Origin: CAZJCK01 sp964544635
Lineage (GTDB): Bacteria > Zixibacteria > MSB-5A5 > GN15 > FEB-12
DNA: 10,942 nucleotides
Reading direction: 5' to 3'
Assembly (NCBI GenBank): GCA_964544635.1
Contig: CAZJCK010000090.1
Location: forward strand, 1-10,942
Below the pieces are notes generated by a model, which searched no databases, was not told where the DNA came from, and saw only the letters and a program-made list of their open reading frames with translations. This document shows, piece by piece, positions 1-5,482 of this stretch; within the stretch, counting starts at the first letter, position 1; the number at the start of each line of letters is the position of its first letter. The translations under genes were made by a program, and so were the position numbers.

Positions 1-351
1 AAGTCGATAGCCTTCGTTTTCTTCACCGTATCGCTGTTGTTCGCGCTGTTCACCGCCTGCTCGTCCAGCGAACAAACCGACACCGCCGGCGATCAGCCCG
101 ATCCAATCAGTTTCACCATGACCGGCGAGGATTCTGTCTCCGTCTTCAATATCCTCAAGCGTCACCACAAGACCGGCCACAAGGAATCGGCTATGGGCGT
201 CTTCGTCACCTCCATCGAGGGGATCAACAACGCCGATTCCGGCTACTGGACCTACACGGTCAACGGCACCGCCCCGCAGGTCGCCGCCGACAAGTATATG
301 ACCAGCGACGGCGATACCGTTGTCTGGATCTACCAGCCGATCAACCGCTAA
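1..351 (+). CDS. DUF4430-domain lipoprotein, 5' end cut by window
   Basis: The reading frame is open from base 1 to the TAA at 349-351 (116 visible residues), so the true start lies just outside the window. The visible N-terminus is Lys-Ser followed by a hydrophobic stretch ending Leu-Phe-Thr-Ala-Cys at visible residue 20. This is a lipoprotein signal peptide with an acceptable lipobox (Phe at -3 is less common than Leu). A Ser/Asp-rich linker follows. The C-terminal ~75 residues match the DUF4430 (transcobalamin C-terminal-like) pattern: a SVFNIL helix start, GVFVTSIEGI, then YWTYTVNG, and a final DGDTVVWIYQP strand. The family is usually a small surface or periplasmic module, and its ligand is not settled. 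A TTG at 37 is also in frame but would remove most of the signal peptide. The family call is fairly sure; the function is unknown. Confidence 0.75.
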   Translation, partial: KSIAFVFFTVSLLFALFTACSSSEQTDTAGDQPDPISFTMTGEDSVSVFNILKRHHKTGHKESAMGVFVTSIEGINNADSGYWTYTVNGTAPQVAADKYMTSDGDTVVWIYQPINR

Positions 352-357
352 TAATCG

Positions 358-386
358 CTGGAATTCTCGTTTCCGCTCTCTATATT
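358..386 (+). promoter_or_regulatory. Putative kdsA promoter (possibly leaderless)
   Basis: TATATT at 381-386 is a good -10 candidate in an otherwise GC-rich stretch. The -35 candidate CTGGAA (358-363, 17-base spacer) is weak, matching 3 of 6 consensus bases. Transcription starting about 7 bases after the -10 would begin at or next to the kdsA ATG at 394, which would give an almost leaderless mRNA. This fits with the lack of a ribosome binding site before that ATG. Inferred from motif only. Confidence 0.4.
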
Positions 387-393
387 GAGCCTC

Positions 394-1200
394 ATGATTG
401 AGCACACCCTCGAGGCAATAGCCCATCGCCAGTTTTTTCTCATCGCCGGCCCCTGCGTGGTCGAATCCAAAGATCTCTGCCACGAAGTAGCCGAGACGAT
501 CGCACGGCTGTGCACGGAACGGGCGGTACCGTACGTATTTAAGGCCTCCTACAAAAAAGCCAACCGGCTCTCCAAAGGCTCCTTCAGCGGGCCCGGTGTC
601 GAGGATGGTCTGGCCATCCTTAAAGAAATCCGCAAGCAACACGAGCTGCCGATCCTGACCGACGTCCATGAAACGATCGAGGTCGCCGATGCCGCTTTGG
701 TCGCCGACATCCTCCAGATTCCGGCTTTTCTCTGCCGCCAGACCGACCTCGTTGTCGAGGCCGCCGCCACCGGCAAGTGGGTGAACATTAAGAAAGGCCA
801 GTTCCTCGCCCCGGAAGACATGGCCAGGCTGGCCGCCAAGGCCAACTCCGAAAAAGTGATGGTGACCGAACGCGGCACCACCTTCGGTTACCGCCAGCTC
901 GTGGTCGACTACCGCTCGCTGCTGATCATGCGTGAAACCGGCCACCCGGTGGTTTTCGATGCTACCCACTCGCTGCAACTTCCCGGCGGCGGCGGCGGCG
1001 TGTCGACCGGTCAGCCGGAGTATGTCATCCCGATGTCGCGCGCTGCGGTGGCGGTCGGGGTCGACGGTCTCTTCGTCGAGGCCCACCCCAATCCCTCGCA
1101 AGCCCTGTCCGATGCCAACACACAACTTCAACTGACCGAGATGGAACGTCTGCTCGACAATGTACTGGCAGTGCGTCAAACGATGGAGCGCCTGTCGTGA
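394..1200 (+). CDS. kdsA: 3-deoxy-8-phosphooctulonate synthase (Kdo8P synthase)
   Basis: KdsA condenses phosphoenolpyruvate with arabinose 5-phosphate to Kdo 8-phosphate in the cytoplasm, the committed step toward the LPS inner-core sugar Kdo. The 268-residue TIM-barrel protein has normal length and clear family blocks: LIAGPCVVES (16-25), VFKASYKKANR (48-58), AFLCRQTDLV (111-120), GTTFGYRQLVVD (161-172) and DATHSLQLPGG (189-199). The four ligands of the metal-dependent class are present: Cys21, His192, Glu229 and Asp240; the metal-free E. coli type has Asn in place of the Cys. ATG 394 was chosen over an in-frame TTG at 385, which lies inside the likely -10 box. Neither has a clear Shine-Dalgarno. 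Its TGA overlaps the GTG of kdsC by four bases, so the two are likely translationally coupled. Confidence 0.97.
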   Translation: MIEHTLEAIAHRQFFLIAGPCVVESKDLCHEVAETIARLCTERAVPYVFKASYKKANRLSKGSFSGPGVEDGLAILKEIRKQHELPILTDVHETIEVADAALVADILQIPAFLCRQTDLVVEAAATGKWVNIKKGQFLAPEDMARLAAKANSEKVMVTERGTTFGYRQLVVDYRSLLIMRETGHPVVFDATHSLQLPGGGGGVSTGQPEYVIPMSRAAVAVGVDGLFVEAHPNPSQALSDANTQLQLTEMERLLDNVLAVRQTMERLS

Positions 1201-1727
1201 CCAAGCTCTCGCGCCAACAGTTCGTAAAGCGACTCAAAGATATCAGGCTGCTGGCCCTGGATGTCGACGGTGTCCTGACCGACGATTCAATCTATTTCGG
1301 CCCCGACGACTTCGAGCTGAAACGCTTCAACATCTCCGACGGTCTGTTTATGGTGCTTTCGATGCGGGCCGGCCTGGAGCTGGCCATCGTATCCGGGCGC
1401 TACTCCGCCGCCACCGATACCCGCATGCGCGACCTGGGTGTACAACATGTTCTCCAGGGCATGAAAGACAAGGTCGCCATGATCACACCGCTGCTCGAGG
1501 ATCTGAAGGTCGACTTCGAACAGGTGGCTTTCGTCGGCAATGAAATTCTCGATATCAAGCTGTGCCGGAAGGCCGGCCTCGGTGTTGCCGTCGCCGATGC
1601 ATGCGACGAACTGATCGAATGCGCTGACTATGTGACAATCAAAGAAGGCGGCAACGGCGCTGTGCGCGAAGTGCTTGAGTGCTACTTCGAAGCGATCGAG
1701 CAGGATCCCAAGGAGTATCTCGTATGA
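1197..1727 (+). CDS. kdsC: Kdo8P phosphatase, HAD superfamily (KdsC-like)
   Basis: A 176-residue HAD phosphatase of the compact KdsC type, which removes phosphate from Kdo 8-phosphate to give Kdo. HAD motif I is LDVDGVLTD (21-29, nucleophile Asp22 and acid/base Asp24), motif II is IVSGR (64-68), and the motif III lysine is probably Lys90 or Lys92 in MKDK. The C-terminal GGNGAVREV (151-159) is a KdsC hallmark. Motif IV reads GNEILD (114-119) where E. coli KdsC has GDDLID. The Mg-binding acids are thus Asn/Glu/Asp rather than Asp/Asp/Asp; related sugar-acid phosphatases often have GND. The start is GTG 1197 inside the kdsA stop, and its own stop overlaps the ATG of kdsD. Position between kdsA and kdsD strongly supports the role. 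A changed substrate range is possible. Confidence 0.92.
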   Translation: MTKLSRQQFVKRLKDIRLLALDVDGVLTDDSIYFGPDDFELKRFNISDGLFMVLSMRAGLELAIVSGRYSAATDTRMRDLGVQHVLQGMKDKVAMITPLLEDLKVDFEQVAFVGNEILDIKLCRKAGLGVAVADACDELIECADYVTIKEGGNGAVREVLECYFEAIEQDPKEYLV

Positions 1728-2689
1728 GTCGCCACCGTGACCGTGCCCGCGACGTTTTCCGCATCGAGGCCGATGCTATTTCGCGGCTCGCCGACAAGCT
1801 CGACGAACGGTTCGACCGGGCGGTCGAAGCGATCCTCCACTGCAGCGGCCGCGTCATTGTCGCCGGCATGGGCAAGTCCGGACTGATCGGCAAGAAGATC
1901 ACCGCCACCTTCAACTCCACCGGCATCGCATCATTCTTCCTGCACCCGGCGGAGGCGATGCACGGCGACCTGGGTTTGATGCGCGACGAAGACATACTTT
2001 TGATAATCTCGAAGTCGGGCCGGATGGGAGAATCGGAAATGCTCGTTGCTGCGGCGCGACGCATGGGCGTGCAACTCATCTGCCTGTGCGGTACACCCGA
2101 CAGCGAACTGGGTAATCGCGCCGATATCACGCTCGATTGCTCGGTCGAGGTCGAGGCCTGTCCCAACAACCTGGTACCGACCTCGTCGTCCACCGCCGCC
2201 CTCGTCATGGGCGACGCCCTCGCCGTTGCACTTCTGGCCGCGCGCGACTTTACCGCCGAAGACTTCGCCGCCTTCCATCCCGGCGGACAGCTCGGCCGGC
2301 GCCTGCTCATGCGGGTTCACGAACTGCACCATGTTGGTGACGATATCCCGCTGGTGGCGCCCGATGCATCGATGAAAGAAATGATCCTCGAAATGACCTC
2401 GCACCGCCTCGGCTGTGTGCTGATGAGGGCCGACGATGGTACGGTGGCGGGGATTTTCACCGACGGCGACCTGCGCCGCCTCGCTGAAAAACACGACAAA
2501 TTCTATGACTTGCGCGCCCGCGATGTGATGATCAAGTCGCCCAAGGCTGTCTCGGAGAACGCCATCCTCGACGCCGCCCTCGCCGTCATGGAGAAATACT
2601 CGATTACGCAACTGCCGACCGTCGACGAGAGTGGTAAGTTGAGCGGTGTAATTCACCTGCACGATATTCTCAAGTCGCGACTGGTATGA
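1724..2689 (+). CDS. kdsD: Arabinose-5-phosphate isomerase (SIS + two CBS domains)
   Basis: KdsD converts ribulose 5-phosphate to arabinose 5-phosphate, the substrate of KdsA. The 321-residue protein has an SIS domain (about 35-200) followed by two CBS domains (about 210-260 and 265-321), the standard layout; E. coli KdsD has 328 residues. Visible hallmarks are VAGMGKSGLIGKK (46-58, Lys51), FFLHPAEAMHGDLG (71-84), PTSSSTAALVMGDALA (152-167) and AAFHPGGQLGR (182-192). The sugar-phosphate loop reads SKSGRMGESE instead of the usual SNSGESSE, so it has Lys for Asn and about two extra residues. ATG 1724 overlaps the kdsC stop (ATGA) and is preceded by AAGGAG at 1710-1715, eight bases upstream, which fixes this start. 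The two CBS domains may sense a nucleotide, but no ligand is evident. Confidence 0.96.
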   Translation: MSRHRDRARDVFRIEADAISRLADKLDERFDRAVEAILHCSGRVIVAGMGKSGLIGKKITATFNSTGIASFFLHPAEAMHGDLGLMRDEDILLIISKSGRMGESEMLVAAARRMGVQLICLCGTPDSELGNRADITLDCSVEVEACPNNLVPTSSSTAALVMGDALAVALLAARDFTAEDFAAFHPGGQLGRRLLMRVHELHHVGDDIPLVAPDASMKEMILEMTSHRLGCVLMRADDGTVAGIFTDGDLRRLAEKHDKFYDLRARDVMIKSPKAVSENAILDAALAVMEKYSITQLPTVDESGKLSGVIHLHDILKSRLV

Positions 2690-2699
2690 TGATTGGATG
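2686..2699 (+). CDS. Possible start of a gene lost in the assembly gap
   Basis: ATG 2686 overlaps the kdsD stop in the same ATGA arrangement used upstream for kdsD, and a second in-frame ATG follows at 2689. Only Met-Met-Ile-Gly can be read before the Ns. Another ATG at 2697 touches the gap in a different frame. No clear Shine-Dalgarno is present. If real, this is the start of the next operon gene: either the acyltransferase itself with a longer N-terminus, or a separate gene such as kdsB, which is absent from the visible cluster. Confidence 0.3.
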
Positions 2700-2799
2700 N
2701 NNNNNNNNNNNNNNNNNNNNNNNNNNNNNNNNNNNNNNNNNNNNNNNNNNNNNNNNNNNNNNNNNNNNNNNNNNNNNNNNNNNNNNNNNNNNNNNNNNN
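2700..2799. other. Assembly gap, 100 N
   Basis: Exactly 100 undetermined bases. A round 100 is a common placeholder for a scaffold join of unknown length, so the real distance between kdsD and the acyltransferase gene, and the relation of their reading frames across it, cannot be taken from this sequence. Confidence 0.99.
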
Positions 2800-2801
2800 C
2801 C

Positions 2802-3764
2802 ATGCACAAACCACTTACCCGCACAATCAGGCATAACGTCGTCTACGCCGTTGCCTGGCTCGCCGGCAAGACACTGAACTCGATGCCGCACGCTCTGGCA
2901 CAGTATTTCGGCGCGCTCATCGGCCTGGCATCGTGGTTCGTGATCCGCAAAGACCAGTACCTGGCCGACCGCCACCTCAAACTCGCCCTCCCCGGAAGCT
3001 ACGACTACAACCAGCGCCGCCTGATAGGCCGCAACTTTTACACCAACGCCGGCAAGAACTTCGCCGACCTCATCCGTGCCGAACGTCACTTCGAGCCTGA
3101 CCTGGCGCCGCGTATCGAGATCGACGGTTTGGAGCATTTCGAACGGGCCCATCGAAACGGCAACGGTGTCATCGGCGTGACCGGTCACATCGGCAACTGG
3201 GAGCTGCTGGCAGTGGTGATCGCGTCGCACGGCTTCCGGGTTGGCGTGATCGGACGTCAACTATACGAACCCCGGCTCAACAAGCTGCTGATCGGCTACC
3301 GCGAGCGCTTCGGTCTGGTCAATTTCCTCACCACCGACCCATCGATCAAACTGCTGCGCTGGCTGGAGCAGGGCCACGCCATCGGTGTGCTCATTGATAC
3401 CGACTCGACCCGTGTGCAGTCTATGTTCGTGCCGTCGTTCGGGCGACCCGCGCTTACTCCCGTCGGCCAGACAGTGCTTGGTCTTAAAGCCGGCGCTGCA
3501 TTTGTCCCTATGGCCTGCGTGCGTACGTCCGATAATGGCTATAAGGTGATTATCCGCCAGGCTATAAAGCCGCGCGCGACCGGCGACCACCAGCGCGATG
3601 TACGCGCCATTACCGCGCAGTGCACCGCCGAGATCGAACGGATCATCCGGCAGTATCCCGACCAATGGATCTGGCTGGCCAACCGCTGGCGGACATCACC
3701 CGGCGAAAAAGCCGAATATGCCCCGAAAAGCCGGCACAAACATGGAACAGTCGGGGTCGGTTAA
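2802..3764 (+). CDS. Lipid A biosynthesis acyltransferase (LpxL/HtrB family)
   Basis: Likely an inner-membrane acyltransferase adding a secondary acyl chain to Kdo-lipid A or a related lipid. From ATG 2802 it has 320 residues, full family length (about 300-320). An N-terminal hydrophobic region (about 13-48) would anchor it. The catalytic HX4E motif is GHIGNWELL (128-136, His129 and Glu134), followed by GRQLYEPRLN (151-160) and MFVPSFGRPALTP (208-220), the substrate-pocket block. Two conserved spots differ from E. coli LpxL: PDQD is IDTD (198-201), and the WLHRRFKTRP block reads WLANRWRTSP (291-300). The N gap ends two bases before the ATG, so the ribosome binding site is unseen and an earlier start cannot be excluded. 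Location beside kds genes and lptC supports an LPS role. The exact acceptor and acyl donor cannot be told. Confidence 0.85.
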   Translation: MHKPLTRTIRHNVVYAVAWLAGKTLNSMPHALAQYFGALIGLASWFVIRKDQYLADRHLKLALPGSYDYNQRRLIGRNFYTNAGKNFADLIRAERHFEPDLAPRIEIDGLEHFERAHRNGNGVIGVTGHIGNWELLAVVIASHGFRVGVIGRQLYEPRLNKLLIGYRERFGLVNFLTTDPSIKLLRWLEQGHAIGVLIDTDSTRVQSMFVPSFGRPALTPVGQTVLGLKAGAAFVPMACVRTSDNGYKVIIRQAIKPRATGDHQRDVRAITAQCTAEIERIIRQYPDQWIWLANRWRTSPGEKAEYAPKSRHKHGTVGVG

Positions 3765-3797
3765 CTGTACTGATAGAGGAACGACGAGACAAAAGTG

Positions 3798-4361
3798 ATG
3801 AATTTTAAAGAACTTACCATATTCACCGCCCTCACCATCCTGCTCGCCATTGCCGGTTGCAGCCGCGAAGATGGCGGCTCCACTGAGCAAGGTCTGTTCG
3901 ATTCAAGTTCGGTACCCGATTCCGACATCAACCGCGCCACGATCTACACCTATGAAGGTGGACGCGTCTCCAGTCGCATTATCGCCGACCGCATCGTGCA
4001 GTTCGACACCAGAGATTCGACAGTGGCGTATCAGCTCGATGTCGACGTTTTCGACTCCACCGGCGCCGTCCAGTCGCACCTCGTCGGCGACTCCGGGATC
4101 ATCACTGAACAGCAGTCCAGGCTGGCAGCCTACGGTGATGTCGTATTGACGTCATCCGATTCGACTATTCTCGAAACCGAACGGCTCTACTGGAATTCGC
4201 GCACCGACTCGATTTACACCGACGCTTTTGTTACGATCACGAAAGACGGCGACATATTGTCCGGCTACGGCCTGCAGGCCGACCCCAATCTCGGCTCGAT
4301 CAAAATTCTGCGCTCCGTTTCGGGTCAGATGCAGGACCCCGAAAGGCTTGAAGAGCAATAA
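3798..4361 (+). CDS. lptC: LPS export periplasmic protein LptC, lipoprotein form
   Basis: LptC receives lipopolysaccharide from the LptBFG ABC transporter and passes it along the periplasmic bridge to LptA. The protein has 187 residues, close to the E. coli length of 191. After the N-terminal MNFKE comes a hydrophobic helix ending Ile-Ala-Gly-Cys (Cys21), a good lipobox, so this copy is probably lipid-anchored rather than held by an uncleaved helix. The mature part alternates short beta strands with repeated DSTG/DSGIIT and ETERLYWNSRTDSIYTD motifs, the pattern expected of the LptC/OstA-like beta-jellyroll family (residues about 45-175). ATG 3798 is directly preceded by an in-frame GTG at 3795; neither has a good ribosome binding site. 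It follows the acyltransferase gene by about 33 bases, probably in the same operon. No lptA or lptB follows. Confidence 0.85.
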   Translation: MNFKELTIFTALTILLAIAGCSREDGGSTEQGLFDSSSVPDSDINRATIYTYEGGRVSSRIIADRIVQFDTRDSTVAYQLDVDVFDSTGAVQSHLVGDSGIITEQQSRLAAYGDVVLTSSDSTILETERLYWNSRTDSIYTDAFVTITKDGDILSGYGLQADPNLGSIKILRSVSGQMQDPERLEEQ

Positions 4362-4409
4362 GATAAAGCCATTGTGAGGATACCTCTCCCATACCGGTCT
4401 GAATTTTTG

Positions 4410-4438
4410 TTGCTAAAATGTTTAGGCGACAACATTAT
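4410..4438 (+). promoter_or_regulatory. Putative promoter before the MobA-like gene
   Basis: TTGCTA (4410-4415) and CATTAT (4433-4438) are separated by 17 bases and each match 4 of 6 sigma70-type consensus bases, in a locally AT-rich stretch. A short inverted repeat, TGTTG (4408-4412) and CAACA (4430-4434), overlaps both boxes. Motif-based inference only. Confidence 0.4.
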
Positions 4439-4443
4439 TAAGC

Positions 4444-4455
4444 CCCAGATCTGGG
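4444..4455. repeat. Perfect 12-bp palindrome, possible operator
   Basis: CCCAGATCTGGG is its own reverse complement. It begins about 6 bases after the -10 candidate, so it would cover the expected transcription start. That is a classic place for a repressor site, but no regulator is known and a 12-bp palindrome could occur by chance. Confidence 0.35.
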
Positions 4456-4500
4456 ATTCATGAGTTTACGCAGCACACAGGACCCACGAGTACTCAACGG

Positions 4501-4508
4501 AAGAGGAG
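4501..4508 (+). promoter_or_regulatory. Ribosome binding site that decides the start at 4514
   Basis: AAGAGGAG lies five bases before ATG 4514. The upstream in-frame ATG at 4460 has no such site and sits only about 15 bases after the predicted transcription start, so 4514 is preferred. Confidence 0.7.
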
Positions 4509-4513
4509 TTTCC

Positions 4514-5041
4514 ATGAAACGGTCTGGCCCGCCTTTCGCCTGCTATCTGTACGCCTCCGGTGAACAGGACGATACCGACCACTTCCAACCTGTCGACAAC
4601 ATGACTCGTCTTGAAAAAGGTTACCGGCGCTACGCCAAGGTCTTCGAGTCGGTCAAGCTGCTGCTTGATGAACAACGTCACAACCACGCCTGGTATCACA
4701 ACTACCCGCACCTCGCCCTGCCGGCCGACGAATGTGAAAAGATCGATGCCGTCACGGCCGCCCTCGAGGACGCGCCGACCGACGCCATCTTTATCGGCGC
4801 CTCCGAGATCGACCGCTTTCCGCTGTCGATGCTGGTCGAACTGGTGAAAGAATACAGCGGCGAGTCGTTCCTTGGCTTCGAGGGCATGGGCAGCCATCAG
4901 CCATGGTTCGGTATCTACTCGAAGAAGGCGCTGTCGCAGTTGAAGGCCGACGGCAACCCGCGCCACCTTGCCGACAGCCGCCTGTTGCCGCTGCCGGATG
5001 ATGTCAACCCCGATACAATCCGTACCGCCGGTCTGACCTGA
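4514..5041 (+). CDS. Hypothetical protein, possibly a degenerate MobA-like nucleotidyltransferase
   Basis: A cytosolic-looking protein of 175 residues with no signal peptide or membrane segment. I do not recognise it firmly. Its later half is arranged like a MobA/IspD-type GT-A nucleotidyltransferase: IDAVTAALEDAPTDAIFIGA (78-97) sits where such enzymes have the GPLAGI helix and the strand leading to the metal-binding Asp. This is followed by FPLSMLVELV (102-111), like the PFL..LL.LL helix, and HQPWFGIYSKKAL (128-140), like QPLFGIY. The N-terminal glycine-rich nucleotide loop (GGxSxRMG) is missing, and the usual Asp after the strand appears as GASEID. If the fold is right, it has probably lost or changed catalysis. 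An in-frame ATG at 4460 would add 18 residues but lacks a ribosome binding site. It seems to be its own transcription unit after lptC. Confidence 0.55.
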   Translation: MKRSGPPFACYLYASGEQDDTDHFQPVDNMTRLEKGYRRYAKVFESVKLLLDEQRHNHAWYHNYPHLALPADECEKIDAVTAALEDAPTDAIFIGASEIDRFPLSMLVELVKEYSGESFLGFEGMGSHQPWFGIYSKKALSQLKADGNPRHLADSRLLPLPDDVNPDTIRTAGLT

Positions 5042-5054
5042 TCGCGCGAACGGA

Positions 5055-5083
5055 TTGCGCGCCGCTTTCTCACACCCTATATT
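5055..5083 (+). promoter_or_regulatory. Putative promoter of the HhH/PilM-like unit
   Basis: TTGCGC (5055-5060), a 17-base spacer and TATATT (5078-5083) form the best-spaced sigma70-type pair in the window. It lies in the 63-base gap after the MobA-like stop and about 20 bases before the GTG start at 5105, giving a short leader of about 15 bases. Confidence 0.5.
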
Positions 5084-5104
5084 TCCCGGCAATAAGAACC
5101 CAAT

Positions 5105-5482
5105 GTGCCGGGAGCTGGCGACCTGTTTGATTTTTCCGACCGACAATTCAAGCTGCTGATCATTCTCGGATCGACCGCGCTGCTGTTGACCGTCACGCTC
5201 GTCGCCCAGCGCTGGCTTCTGCCACCCTCGACATCCAACAGCCTGCCGCTCATAATCGGCGACCAGCCGGCCGATCTTCCCGGAATCTTCGTCCTTGATC
5301 CCAATCGCTCCCCGGTCGACTCGCTCGAACTGCTGCCGGGCATCGGACCGGTGCTGGCCGCACGGATCGCCGCCCATCGTACCGACCACCCCTTCGACAG
5401 CCTCGACGACCTCAAGAACGTGAACGGAATAAACGACAAACTACTGGAAAAGCTATCACCATACCTCAGGATACACAGGTGA
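5105..5482 (+). CDS. Membrane-anchored helix-hairpin-helix protein (ComEA-like)
   Basis: A 125-residue protein with a short N-terminal part, one transmembrane helix (about 17-36, LLIILGSTALLLTVTLV) and a linker. A C-terminal double helix-hairpin-helix domain (about 72-123) reads LELLPGIGPVLAARIAAHR, then FDSLDDLKNVNGI and LLEKLSPYL. This is the ComEA / HhH-3 pattern, whose members bind double-stranded DNA without sequence specificity during natural transformation; many distant members have other or unknown roles. With the helix as a signal anchor, the HhH part would be outside the cytoplasm, as in ComEA. The start GTG 5105 has no strong ribosome binding site. An ATG at 5103 is in another frame and hits a stop quickly. 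Its TGA overlaps the GTG of the next gene by four bases, so the two proteins are probably made together. The fold is clear; the DNA-uptake role is inferred. Confidence 0.8.
   Translation: MPGAGDLFDFSDRQFKLLIILGSTALLLTVTLVAQRWLLPPSTSNSLPLIIGDQPADLPGIFVLDPNRSPVDSLELLPGIGPVLAARIAAHRTDHPFDSLDDLKNVNGINDKLLEKLSPYLRIHR

Noticed and set aside
4374..4386. GAGG-ATA-CCTC as a terminator after lptC
   Set aside because: The stem is only four base pairs with a three-base loop and no U tract directly after it.
4466..5389. A 307-codon minus-strand open frame across the MobA-like and HhH genes
   Set aside because: The translation is low-complexity Arg/Gln/Gly-rich, spans two plus-strand genes and their promoter, and shows no recognisable domain.
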